Source: Candidatus Nomurabacteria bacterium (GTDB lineage: Bacteria > Patescibacteriota > Minisyncoccia > Phycocordibacterales > UBA10002). From it: a stretch of DNA of 64,000 nt. The DNA lies in contig CALQZP010000001.1 of NCBI GenBank assembly GCA_943349725.1, positions 15,021-79,020 on the forward strand, written 5' to 3'. A program made the translations under genes and the position numbers. Of this stretch, positions 47,899 to 55,946 are shown piece after piece. The notes beneath the pieces are model-generated. The model was not told where the DNA came from. It worked only from the letters and a program-made list of their open reading frames with translations, and ran no database searches. How positions within the stretch are numbered: position 1 is the first letter of the stretch; every line of letters begins with the position of its first letter.

Positions 47899-49476
47899 TT
47901 AGGGGAGCTTCTCTCCCCTCAGTACTGCTTTAATGACGTGGGCCAGCTCATTTTTGAGCTTCTTCTCGGTTTTCTTCACCGCTTCTTTAAGGCCTTCTTT
48001 AAGACCAGAGATGTTTCCGGTTGTTTTCTGTCCGCCTTGCGTTGAAACATCTGCTTCTATAGGTTTTGTCTGTTGCGCGGATGAGATTGACGCGGTGGGG
48101 GTAGTATCATTTCCACTCTTCTGGTTCCCTGGGGAGCTTGTGGCGGTTTGAGCCGCTCCATTTGTTGTTGCTCCCGCAGGAGTCTGGGTTGGCGCACTTC
48201 TTTTTTCTTCAGGCTTACTATTTTGAGTTTGCGGAATAGGTTGTGGTGCTGTTTGTGCGGGAGGCGGTGTGTTTTGTGTTTGCGCTGGTGCGGGTGAAGC
48301 AGTGGCCGGTGCTCTCGTAGGAGTTGTTTGTGCTGGAGGCGTGGTTGCTTGTGGTTTTGTTTCGGTAGGTTGCGGTAAGGAGGTTTCAGCACCCTTTGCT
48401 TGAGCTCCCTGCGGACGTGCAGGCGGTTTCTGGCTTTGTGGAAGCGGTGGTGGGCTTGGTCTCCTCGGTGCGCTGTTTTCTGGTGACGGTGTTGATACAG
48501 GAGCCGTTCCAGGTTCTTGTCTAGCGGGTTCCGGGCTCGACTTATTCGCTGTAGGTGCCTGCCCTAATGGAGTTGGCGGGGGTTGTACTGTGGAAACTTT
48601 CGGACTCTCCCGCTTTGTTTCTGGTGCTTCTGCCTGCGAAGGTGACCGTGGAGTCTGCACTGTGTCGGAGCTGTGCGGTGCCATTTCCGCGGTTGAGTTT
48701 TGCGGTGGAACAATCGGAGATTGTGGTTGTCTAAACACCGGCTGTGCGCCAATGTCCTGATTTGGTGTTGCAGAAGGAGCTTGCCCCGTGGAAGAGTCTT
48801 GGTGGCGTGCAGGATGGTTAGCAGTTACGGGGCTTGAAGCGCCTCCCGTTTCGGCGACACGGTGAGTTTGCTGTGTACTTTCTTGTCCCCCATGCGATAC
48901 GCTTCCCGCACTCCCCACAGCACCTCCGCTTGTTGCCTCGGTTGCCTGTGGAGCGCGAAGGTTAAGAGTGTTGTGTGTTTCTCCTCCACCACCCTCCTTC
49001 TTTTCCGCTTTATCCGCTTTCTCACTCTCCGACCTTTGAGAATGAGCGAGACTTAGACCTCCCTGCGTCCTCGCTGCGAGAGCCTTTGATGCTAGGGTAC
49101 CAAGTGGCCCCGCTTTCTCTAGCAGTTCCTCGGCACGTGTCGTCGCGAAGAGCACAAGTACCGCTACGGTCCATGTGGGTAAGATTCCGCCAATGGGTAC
49201 GACTTTGACAAGAAGCGCCAGCGGGAATGTCATAATACGCTTCACGCCAACGAAATTTACGCCGTGCAATTTGAACCACACATAGAAGGTGAGCCATGCC
49301 CAGATAGAAACCAGCACACCAACCATGAGGTTTATTGTGGAAGTAAGCAAATTCAAAAGCGGGATAAAGTCCAGCAATTTCGGGGCAGCAACTATAACAT
49401 CAAACAGCAGTGCAACCGCTCCCATAAGCACAATTGTGGGAATGCTGATTCTGTGTTTTGCGGGGGTTGAGGGCAC
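47899..49476 (-). CDS. Membrane protein with long Pro/Gln/Thr-rich disordered tail
   Basis: The first 125 residues contain three membrane segments (IVLMGAVALLFDVIVAAPKL, LLTSTINLMVGVLVSIWAWL, FPLALLVKVVPIGGILPTWT). From about 150 to 500 the sequence is low complexity (PPTPLGQAPTANKSSPEPAR-like), and it ends in an amphipathic Lys-rich helix. Probably a structural or tethering component of the secretion system. No homologue recognised. Confidence 0.6.
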   Translation of the reverse strand: MPSTPAKHRISIPTIVLMGAVALLFDVIVAAPKLLDFIPLLNLLTSTINLMVGVLVSIWAWLTFYVWFKLHGVNFVGVKRIMTFPLALLVKVVPIGGILPTWTVAVLVLFATTRAEELLEKAGPLGTLASKALAARTQGGLSLAHSQRSESEKADKAEKKEGGGGETHNTLNLRAPQATEATSGGAVGSAGSVSHGGQESTQQTHRVAETGGASSPVTANHPARHQDSSTGQAPSATPNQDIGAQPVFRQPQSPIVPPQNSTAEMAPHSSDTVQTPRSPSQAEAPETKRESPKVSTVQPPPTPLGQAPTANKSSPEPARQEPGTAPVSTPSPENSAPRRPSPPPLPQSQKPPARPQGAQAKGAETSLPQPTETKPQATTPPAQTTPTRAPATASPAPAQTQNTPPPAQTAPQPIPQTQNSKPEEKRSAPTQTPAGATTNGAAQTATSSPGNQKSGNDTTPTASISSAQQTKPIEADVSTQGGQKTTGNISGLKEGLKEAVKKTEKKLKNELAHVIKAVLRGEKLP

Positions 49477-49496
49477 GATTGTAAAGAAGCTTTTAG

Positions 49497-49592
49497 CTAC
49501 TAGGTTTTAGGTTCTAGGAGCAGAATAGGAGCAGAAAGCGTAGCATCCGAGGCACTTCCTGTTGCTAGAAGCTAGCACCTAGAAGCTTGCGG
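49497..49592. repeat. Imperfect palindromic spacer
   Basis: AGCTACTAGGTTTTAGGTTC on the left faces GCTAGAAGCTAGCACCTAG on the right. It lies between the disordered membrane gene and virB4 on the minus strand. Confidence 0.45.
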
Positions 49593-52500
49593 CTATTCCT
49601 TCCCTTCCGCCGCCTTCAGCTCATCCTTTGCAGCCTTGATGGAGAGGAGTTGCGACGGGTCGGAGGTAATGATTTGGTCTTCGGTATAGGAAGCAATGAT
49701 TTTGATGGCGACATGCTTGAGGCCCACGAAGAAGAGCCCCTCCCCTACGTCAGATTCAAGCAGGAGATATTTCTCTTCATCCGTTAGGCTGAAAATAGTT
49801 TGGAGCTTGTCCACCACCGTTGGCGATTGCTTGAGGAGCATCTGCATTGAGGAGTTGGTGAGAATGGGGAGTCCATAGGGCGACTTCAAAAAGTCGTCCA
49901 CGTCTTGAGTAATAGTAGAAAGACCGAGGTAGTATTTGCGTCCACGTTTCGCAAGGCCAAGAAGGAACGAAGCGGTGTCCTCCGATTTCATCATCCACCA
50001 CGCCTCATCAATCACCATCAAACGTTTCTTGAGCTCCTTTCTGATGGAGTTCCAGATGAAGTGCATTACGATATACATTGCGGCAGGCTTCAGCTCATCT
50101 TCCATATCGCGGAGTGAAAAGACGATAAAGTTTGAATTGATGTCCACGTTTGACGGTTGGTTGATAAAGCCCGCCCACGTGCCGTGCGTATATTTGGAAA
50201 GACGCTGTACAAGCGACTCGGCTCCTTGGATTCCCGCAAGCACCAATTCAAAGTCGGAAAGAAGCGGTGGCTCTATTTTTGAGAAATCAGAGTCGGGAGT
50301 AATGTCCTTCAGCGCGTAAGTTTCGGCAATGGCGCGGTCAATCATCGCGTCTTCCTCCGCGGAAAGCCCTCCGAGGAGAATGCGAAATAGTCCCACCAGG
50401 TTGATGATGTTTGAGCGTAGCACGTCAGCCGGAGATTCGTCTTCTCTTGGGGGCGCAAGCTCAAAAGGGTTGATATGGTGCTCCGAGTTGAGTGAGATGT
50501 TGAAGTATTTTCCGCCTGTTGCCTCCGCGAGGTATTCATACTCGCGTTCGGGGTCAATGACAATCACGTCCGTGCCGAACATCAGTGAGCGCAAAATCTC
50601 AAGCTTGGTCATATACGAGTTATGCACGAACATACCGCCATATCCCGCTAAGAATACTTCGTTATCCACCGTTAAATCATAGACATATCGTTCCGTTTTG
50701 TTTGTGAAAGGTTCAATCGCCACAATCTCGTCCCACGCGAGGTCTGCAGTCGCCAACTTCTCCAGTCGCACGAGTAGCTCCCGCACACGAGGAATGTTGT
50801 TGCATAAGGAATGGTAACGGGCAGAAATGAAGGAGGACGCCTGCGTCAGCATTTCATAAGAGGTGTTGGCTTCAGGGTGGATATGAAGGGCTGTTCGAAG
50901 TGAAGGGTTATGATACTTCATTGGCTCGCCTAAGAATTCGAATCCCTCGCTTATCGCTTCTTTGAGCTCGGGTAGTCTGGGTACGTCAATTCCCATACAG
51001 GAAAGAGCGGTAACGGCATTTGCCATTCCGGGCATCTTTCCTTTTTTCATTGTCGCAAAGCTTGAGCCGAGTTCTTTCCATAGCAGGGCGTTTACGGCTT
51101 TGCTCTGCTTTGCCACTTTTATAATATCCGCAATGGTAGGCAATCCAGTGAGAACCCTGAAAAGAGCCCGCTTTGATTCAATGTCCCGTATCACCATTCG
51201 TATGTCGGCAATGACTAGTTTTAACTGCCTCGGTGATGGGTTAAAGACACCACGTTTGAGGGGACTCCAATTCTTTCGGCCACGCATCGCTTTGCCGAGA
51301 AGCGCGTCAATTTCTTGAAAGAGTGGAGGAAGTCCGGGAATGATATCTACATTCGTATTTTCGGCTCGCTTCAATGTAAGCAACATCCCTTTTTTTCGTT
51401 CCGATATGAAATTGATATGTTCTCGAAATGACGACAGATTCTTCTGCCCCGATATGGTGAGCAACGAATAGTCCTCCTTAGATTTTCCGGGTATGAGCTT
51501 TTTCCTTACCGCCAAACGACTGATGACGCCAAAGTTATACAGCAAGTAGCAGAGGTCGGAGGTAAGCATTCTTGATTTTGAGACTGCGGTTATGGTCGGT
51601 CCGTCCACTCCGCCGTCACCCTCAAAATAGGCAGAGAGGAAAGCCGTCTGCGCGTTTCGTGGGCTTTCAAAAATGATGGAAGGAACTCGTTTGGTTGCCG
51701 ATTTTTCTTGTAATCCGATTATGGCGAGAAACTTTACGAAAATAATATCGCTTATAACCACACTTTTCGGTGTAAGGAAATGTTGCACTTCCAAAGTGGT
51801 AAGAGCCGTACAAACGTCCTGTATCACTTCAGGGTCAATGTTGCTTATAATCGCAACCTTCTTTCCTATAGTCCCTTCGGACACCAAATACCCAAGTATT
51901 TTTGCAAGTGCGGGAGTGACGGTATAGAACGCGGGTAGCTTTCCTGTCCCGCTCGCGGAGATAATGAAGCACTGTGCTAGGCGAGCGTCGGTTATCTCAA
52001 GAGAAAGGCAGGCAAGTAGTTTGCGAAAATAGGAGATTGGTACGCGCCTTCCGGCGGCATACTTGTAAAGATAGCGGTCAAATCGTGAGTCAATAACCTC
52101 TGTCCTAAGCAAGCGTCTGTATTCCACCATAAGCGGTGCGACTCCGGTAACATATACACGCGAGTCCGCCATATGTTTTAGTAGATTGAGTGTGAGTGGA
52201 GAGGTTGTGCCGTTCTTTACTTCTCGTGGCAAGGGTACATATTCACCTAGACCGATATCCGCGCTCTTGGTGGCAACCACTTCTCCCTTCCGAAGCACCA
52301 GCATATTATGGTCGCCTGTAGTTTCCACCACACGACCACTGCGAGTTTTGAAACGGTACAGTTCTTGCGGAGCGTCTTTTCGTGCCGCAACCGTTACTCT
52401 GCTCCACGTGCCCTTCATCTCTTTATCAAAGCTCCATACTTCAAGTCCTGGGTCAATAACCCCTTCTAGTTCGTGGTCAATTTGCATCACCCCACGTTCC

Positions 52501-53384
52501 AAAATTGCTTCCTCAACAATATCCCCGATCGGCCGAAGTAACACTCGGTCATTTTTTCGCATGAGCACAGGTTCGTGACCAAGAATGCTCTTGCCCGAAC
52601 CTGATTTAGCTAGGGTGATTGAGTTGTAGTTCTCCAAACTGAAGCGGTCAAAGAGAACAAGGGAAGCGTTGTGACGGTTGATGCCGTAGAGAATGCCCTT
52701 GTTGGAAGTAAGGTCAAACGAGAGAAACGGAAACACGCTTGAAAGTGGAGAAGAGTTGAGCTTCGTGTGCACCATAAGCTCGTCGTTGCCAAGCGGAGAG
52801 GTGGAACGAAATCCTTGCTCCTGCTGAAAGAGAGCCGGTTTCATAATGACGAGTTTGCTTTCAAGAAGCGAGCGTATTTCACTCTCGGTCTTATCAAGCT
52901 CGTTCTCATCTCCCGCATAGATGGTGAGATAAATACCGACATCAAAAAGCTTTTCCTGCGCCTGCAGAAGGTCATCACGAAGTTTCTCAAGGTCTTGGTA
53001 GGCTGTCTCAAGCATCGGGTCGCGTACGAGCCCCTTCTTCTCACGGTCCGCCATTTGACTCTGGACCTCCGCTACTTTTTTCTGGAAGGTGCGCAGTACC
53101 TTGGCGGTATCCACCGGGTGAATAAAGATACTGATGTCAAAAACCTTATCAAGATTGATAATGGGCGCGAACCAGCCTTCGGTGAGGTAACGGGGGTAGG
53201 AAATGACAAAGAATGTTCGCGTCATCTTCCCGCTCACGTTGAGCGACTTCGCCTCTATCTTGAGAGCCGCGGGGGCGATGACATCTTGGAGTTCAAGCGT
53301 GCCAGATTGGTAAATCTGCTCGGGGAGAAATTCCGCGATATCCTTGTCCGCTTTTTTCTTGTTGAAGAAATTAAAAAACCCCAT
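49593..53384 (-). CDS. virB4: VirB4-family secretion ATPase interrupted by a LAGLIDADG intein
   Basis: The host protein energises type IV secretion from the inner face of the membrane. The N-extein (about residues 1-265) is VirB4-like and ends in the Walker A motif AKSGSGK. The intein follows, and the C-extein resumes SYMTKLEILRSLMFGTDVIV, so splicing rebuilds SGSGKS. Walker B RLMVIDEAWW and the C-terminal STITQDVDDFL motif complete the ATPase. Without splicing the P-loop is broken and the enzyme cannot work. ATG at 53384 is used; no clear SD. A separate VirB4 N-terminal-like protein is encoded at 53875-54525. Confidence 0.9.
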   Translation of the reverse strand: MGFFNFFNKKKADKDIAEFLPEQIYQSGTLELQDVIAPAALKIEAKSLNVSGKMTRTFFVISYPRYLTEGWFAPIINLDKVFDISIFIHPVDTAKVLRTFQKKVAEVQSQMADREKKGLVRDPMLETAYQDLEKLRDDLLQAQEKLFDVGIYLTIYAGDENELDKTESEIRSLLESKLVIMKPALFQQEQGFRSTSPLGNDELMVHTKLNSSPLSSVFPFLSFDLTSNKGILYGINRHNASLVLFDRFSLENYNSITLAKSGSGKSILGHEPVLMRKNDRVLLRPIGDIVEEAILERGVMQIDHELEGVIDPGLEVWSFDKEMKGTWSRVTVAARKDAPQELYRFKTRSGRVVETTGDHNMLVLRKGEVVATKSADIGLGEYVPLPREVKNGTTSPLTLNLLKHMADSRVYVTGVAPLMVEYRRLLRTEVIDSRFDRYLYKYAAGRRVPISYFRKLLACLSLEITDARLAQCFIISASGTGKLPAFYTVTPALAKILGYLVSEGTIGKKVAIISNIDPEVIQDVCTALTTLEVQHFLTPKSVVISDIIFVKFLAIIGLQEKSATKRVPSIIFESPRNAQTAFLSAYFEGDGGVDGPTITAVSKSRMLTSDLCYLLYNFGVISRLAVRKKLIPGKSKEDYSLLTISGQKNLSSFREHINFISERKKGMLLTLKRAENTNVDIIPGLPPLFQEIDALLGKAMRGRKNWSPLKRGVFNPSPRQLKLVIADIRMVIRDIESKRALFRVLTGLPTIADIIKVAKQSKAVNALLWKELGSSFATMKKGKMPGMANAVTALSCMGIDVPRLPELKEAISEGFEFLGEPMKYHNPSLRTALHIHPEANTSYEMLTQASSFISARYHSLCNNIPRVRELLVRLEKLATADLAWDEIVAIEPFTNKTERYVYDLTVDNEVFLAGYGGMFVHNSYMTKLEILRSLMFGTDVIVIDPEREYEYLAEATGGKYFNISLNSEHHINPFELAPPREDESPADVLRSNIINLVGLFRILLGGLSAEEDAMIDRAIAETYALKDITPDSDFSKIEPPLLSDFELVLAGIQGAESLVQRLSKYTHGTWAGFINQPSNVDINSNFIVFSLRDMEDELKPAAMYIVMHFIWNSIRKELKKRLMVIDEAWWMMKSEDTASFLLGLAKRGRKYYLGLSTITQDVDDFLKSPYGLPILTNSSMQMLLKQSPTVVDKLQTIFSLTDEEKYLLLESDVGEGLFFVGLKHVAIKIIASYTEDQIITSDPSQLLSIKAAKDELKAAEGKE
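50619..52589 (-). other. Intein with LAGLIDADG homing endonuclease (657 residues)
   Basis: Starts with Ser (SILGHEPVLMRKNDRV, block A) inside Walker A and ends GYGGMFVHN before Ser+1 (blocks F and G). The block B histidine is in VETTGDHNMLVL. The endonuclease motifs are LGYLVSEG (block C) and LSAYFEGDGGVDG (block E), with acidic residues kept in both, so the nuclease may be active. All splice-junction residues needed (Ser1, TxxH, HN/Ser) are present. The region codes without a stop in the host frame. Confidence 0.9.
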
Positions 53385-53391
53385 AATGTTT

Positions 53392-53872
53392 ACCAATCAA
53401 CTAATCTGTACCAATCTACTAATACCTACGAATCTGACTCTCCTGGCTTGCGTGCCCCGTAGGCAACGCGGATAACACGGTGAGATCGAACATAAGTTCC
53501 TCCGAAATTAACAATGATACCCAATTGAATACCGGTTGCTTGCAAGTATCGCTGTATCTGATCATAATCCCCACTCGCCACAAAAGGTTTCGCTTTCAAT
53601 TCTAAGATGATCTTATCTTCAATTAAGAAGTCAAGAATGTTGTTCGTATCTCCAATTCTAAGCTCTCGCTTGTAGGTGATGCCGTTTTCTTTGAGTTTTT
53701 GCTCCAGTAAGTCCGCGTATTGTTTTTCTCGAGAAAACTTTCCGATTTCATTATGAACAGTGTAACAGAGACCAACCATATCGAAAGAAAGGTCGGGATA
53801 GAGAAGTCCTAGTCCTTTTTTCGCGTTCTTATTTGTAGGTATTTGCAGATTGGTGTTCATTCGTAGATTGGT
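53392..53872. mobile_element. GxxExxY cassette bounded by imperfect 42-bp inverted repeats
   Basis: Left arm 53392-53433 and right arm 53831-53872 are inverted copies (ACCAATC..AC.AAT....ACCAATCT.C.AATACCTAC.AAT pattern). The single gene inside starts in the right arm (its first residues MNTNLQIPTN are arm sequence) and stops in the left arm. It interrupts the secretion operon between virB4 and the VirB4-N-like gene. A related emptied copy is at 42694-42791. Confidence 0.75.
53426..53860 (-). CDS. GxxExxY-family protein (predicted PD-(D/E)XK-like)
   Basis: A 144-residue protein: VGLCYTVHNEIGKFSREKQYADLLEQKL is the diverged GxxExxY region, and NNILDFLIEDKIILELKAKP provides the D...E-x-K catalytic triad of the PD-(D/E)XK superfamily. 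YLQATGIQLGIIVNFG is the usual following block. Members are found as free-standing cassettes in CPR genomes and in 23S rRNA insertions elsewhere; substrate unknown. Confidence 0.82.
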   Translation of the reverse strand: MNTNLQIPTNKNAKKGLGLLYPDLSFDMVGLCYTVHNEIGKFSREKQYADLLEQKLKENGITYKRELRIGDTNNILDFLIEDKIILELKAKPFVASGDYDQIQRYLQATGIQLGIIVNFGGTYVRSHRVIRVAYGARKPGESDS

Positions 53873-53874
53873 AT

Positions 53875-54525
53875 TTAATTAGTAGATACGGTTTTTTCCG
53901 TCTCCCCCGGATTGAACAGCTGATAAAAGAGATCTACTACCTCCTCGGTCCCGAGTTGTGCAACCCTGACACCTGTTCGTACCAATCCTTGTTCCACAAC
54001 CGACACACGCTGTTCAAGCTGGGTACGTTGTTCGTCAAAGCTCTTCTGTTTTTCCGCTTCCGTATGCTTCCCTCCCCCGAACCCGTCTTTAATACGCATC
54101 GTGATACCCCCGGCTCCACTGCTCAAATCTACGATGGCGGACGAGTAGGGCACGACAATGAAGAAACTCTTGTTCATAATGTTCGTCCCCTCGGTAAATT
54201 TCTTGATGAAACCGATGTACTCGTGAGTCTGCAATTTAAGCAGTTCGTTCTTCTGACCTTTCAGACGCTCTTCAAGCGTCGCGATATACGGCCTGATATT
54301 GAACCGTCGAGACTGGACCACAATTTGTGTGGAAAAGTCTAGCGAGTTTAAGAAGTTTTGAAATTGGGAAATGATGGCCTGTTGGTTGTCTTCGGACTTA
54401 AGCGCGAAGTTGATGGACGAAGCCATCAGTACCGCGCGAAGACCACCGTCTTTAAGCACCACGATACCATCGCGGATTTCCTTTATTTTGACGAAGTCTT
54501 GTGAAGCTTTTGATGCAATGGCCAT
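53875..54525 (-). CDS. VirB4 N-terminal-like / TraC-type conjugation protein
   Basis: A 216-residue protein. The first 110 residues (IKEIRDGIVVLKDGGLRAVL, SEDNQQAIISQFQNFLNSLD, STQIVVQSRRFNI) match the N-terminal domain of VirB4/TraC, but no P-loop follows. In Patescibacteria clusters such a gene commonly sits with PrgI- and VirB4-like genes. The long helix KHTEAEKQKSFDEQRTQLEQ suggests a coiled coil. It was probably contiguous with virB4 before the GxxExxY cassette was inserted. Confidence 0.72.
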   Translation of the reverse strand: MAIASKASQDFVKIKEIRDGIVVLKDGGLRAVLMASSINFALKSEDNQQAIISQFQNFLNSLDFSTQIVVQSRRFNIRPYIATLEERLKGQKNELLKLQTHEYIGFIKKFTEGTNIMNKSFFIVVPYSSAIVDLSSGAGGITMRIKDGFGGGKHTEAEKQKSFDEQRTQLEQRVSVVEQGLVRTGVRVAQLGTEEVVDLFYQLFNPGETEKTVSTN

Positions 54526-54532
54526 AAAATGA

Positions 54533-55039
54533 AAGCTCGAAGTTCTAAGTCCGAAGCTCTAAGAAGAAATCTTGAAGGGCGGACGACTCAAGCAGTAACA
54601 GTATCATAGCAGTAATCAAAGTAATTTTCTTATAATAGCGCCGAAAATAAGCATCAATTCTTTTGCTTCTTGGGCTAAACGCTGGCGCTCTGCTTCCAAG
54701 GAAGTATTTGCCCCGATTTCAATTAGCAAAAGCCAATACCTGCTCTCCCGAGCCTCCTTTCTTGATATTTTGATTTTATGTAGCTCGTCTTTTTTACCTA
54801 GGTTATCAGTGGCTTCAAGATAGTTTGCTCCCACTGACCCAGATGAGCGCACTAACTGCTTCGAGTCCTCAATAGTCGCTATTGTTTTTGGTAGTTGCTT
54901 AATAAACACGCGAACGTCTCGGGCAAAAGTGGTGGTTCTTACTTCCAGGTCATAAACCGGTTTGACCATAGCTACATTTTTTAGAGCTTGCCCTGTTTCC
55001 ATTTTTTGTTTGCTTCTTCGAGCTTAGAACTTCGAGCTT
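54533..55039. mobile_element. Four-helix-bundle cassette bounded by inverted repeats (copy C)
   Basis: Left arm AAGCTCGAAGTTCTAAGTCC (54533-54552) faces AGCTTAGAACTTCGAGCTT (55021-55039) with adjoining CTTCG. The one gene inside is a four-helix-bundle protein. It lies between the VirB4-N-like and PrgI-like genes. Arms are low-complexity, so their significance is lower than for the GIY-YIG cassette. Confidence 0.6.
54616..55002 (-). CDS. Four-helix-bundle protein (S23/IVS family)
   Basis: A 128-residue helical protein with the family signature QLVRSSGSVGANYLEATDN and ISRKEARESRYWLLLIEIG. The family includes proteins encoded in intervening sequences of 23S rRNA and the DGR accessory protein Avd. 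There is no DGR reverse transcriptase nearby, so the Avd assignment is not made. Function unknown. Confidence 0.85.
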   Translation of the reverse strand: METGQALKNVAMVKPVYDLEVRTTTFARDVRVFIKQLPKTIATIEDSKQLVRSSGSVGANYLEATDNLGKKDELHKIKISRKEARESRYWLLLIEIGANTSLEAERQRLAQEAKELMLIFGAIIRKLL

Positions 55040-55047
55040 CCGACCCA

Positions 55048-55455
55048 TTATCTTCGTTTGACATTTTGATTGATATCGAGTGCCCAGGTGAGGTCTTTGA
55101 GTTTGCTGTCGGACAGGGAAGGTACTCCTCCGTCTTTTGAAAACTCTTTCACTACGTTTTCGGGTGTCATTGGTTTTTGAACATGCTTCCAAAGATAAAG
55201 CCGACTTCCAAGGGCGTACTGTATGGCTGCCTGTACCATATAGATGAACGGCTTGCCGTTGGGACGATAGAACGCAAGTGCCACGGCGAAGCCAGCCGAG
55301 GGCAGAATGAGCGGGAACGAAAGATACCACGGTAGGTAGTTGTACGCGAGGTACACCATCCCCGCCCCGCCTACGAGGTAGACGAATTGTTTGATGGTGA
55401 ATGGACCAAGAAGTTTGTCCTCTACGTTGATGAATTGTGGAACTTGGAATCTCAA
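55048..55455 (-). CDS. PrgI-family protein
   Basis: A 135-residue protein with the PrgI pattern MRFQVPQFINVEDKLLGPFT, two membrane segments (FVYLVGGAGMVYLAYNYL, FPLILPSAGFAVALAFY) and an amphipathic C-terminus. PrgI-like proteins accompany VirB4-type ATPases in Gram-positive and Patescibacteria conjugation clusters, probably as a VirB3-equivalent membrane platform. It would be the natural partner of the ATPase genes at 49.6-54.5 kb. Confidence 0.85.
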   Translation of the reverse strand: MRFQVPQFINVEDKLLGPFTIKQFVYLVGGAGMVYLAYNYLPWYLSFPLILPSAGFAVALAFYRPNGKPFIYMVQAAIQYALGSRLYLWKHVQKPMTPENVVKEFSKDGGVPSLSDSKLKDLTWALDINQNVKRR

Positions 55456-55458
55456 GGG

Positions 55459-55890
55459 AGTTGTAAGTTAGAAGTTATAAGTTTTCAGTTTAAGAGGGGA
55501 GACTTTTTCTTAGGAAGCTTACATATCCGGTAATCATTTTGATAAGTTCAGTATAACTTTCTATAATCTGTTGATTTTTGTGAAATTTCTTTTCGGTACA
55601 GACCTCTAAGTTTCTTCGTGTTTCTTCCGCTTCACATTTTGCGATGTCATTTACAATTCGTATCTTTTCTTTGACGGACTGCTTATAGTAGGACTCCGCA
55701 ATATTATTTGTTACTGAAGAGGAGGAACGCAGGATCTGGTCAACACTTCTGAATCGCTCATTTTGAGGAAATCCTTTCAGCAATTCAAACACCTCCAGCT
55801 CCAACTGTTTAGCCTTCGCATAGATTTTCAAATTTGGCAAACCGGTGGCCATGGGTCTTAACTGTCAACTCTTAACTTATAACTGTTAAC
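55459..55890. mobile_element. Four-helix-bundle cassette bounded by related low-complexity arms (copy D)
   Basis: Left arm AAGTTAGAAGTTATAAGTT (within 55459-55494) faces right arm AACTCTTAACTTATAACTG (55857-55890). A direct second copy of the right arm follows at 55918-55951. The gene's stop codon lies in the left arm. Identity is partial. Confidence 0.45.
55490..55852 (-). CDS. Four-helix-bundle protein (S23/IVS family), second paralogue
   Basis: A 120-residue helical protein (NERFRSVDQILRSSSSVTNN, then IAESYYKQSVKEKIR, IAKCEAEETRRNLEV) of the same family as the gene at 54616-55002 but only distantly similar. It lies between PrgI and the 564-residue gene and is bounded by AT-rich arms. Function unknown. 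Confidence 0.82.
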   Translation of the reverse strand: MATGLPNLKIYAKAKQLELEVFELLKGFPQNERFRSVDQILRSSSSVTNNIAESYYKQSVKEKIRIVNDIAKCEAEETRRNLEVCTEKKFHKNQQIIESYTELIKMITGYVSFLRKSLPS

Positions 55891-55946
55891 GTCTGCATTC
55901 GTCATTAAAGTCTCTGTCTTAACTGTCAACTTCTAACTTATAACTG

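Noticed and set aside
54616..55852. Four-helix-bundle proteins as the DGR accessory factor Avd
   Set aside because: They belong to the same broad family, but they lie almost 50 kb from the DGR inside the secretion operon and there is no reverse transcriptase near them.
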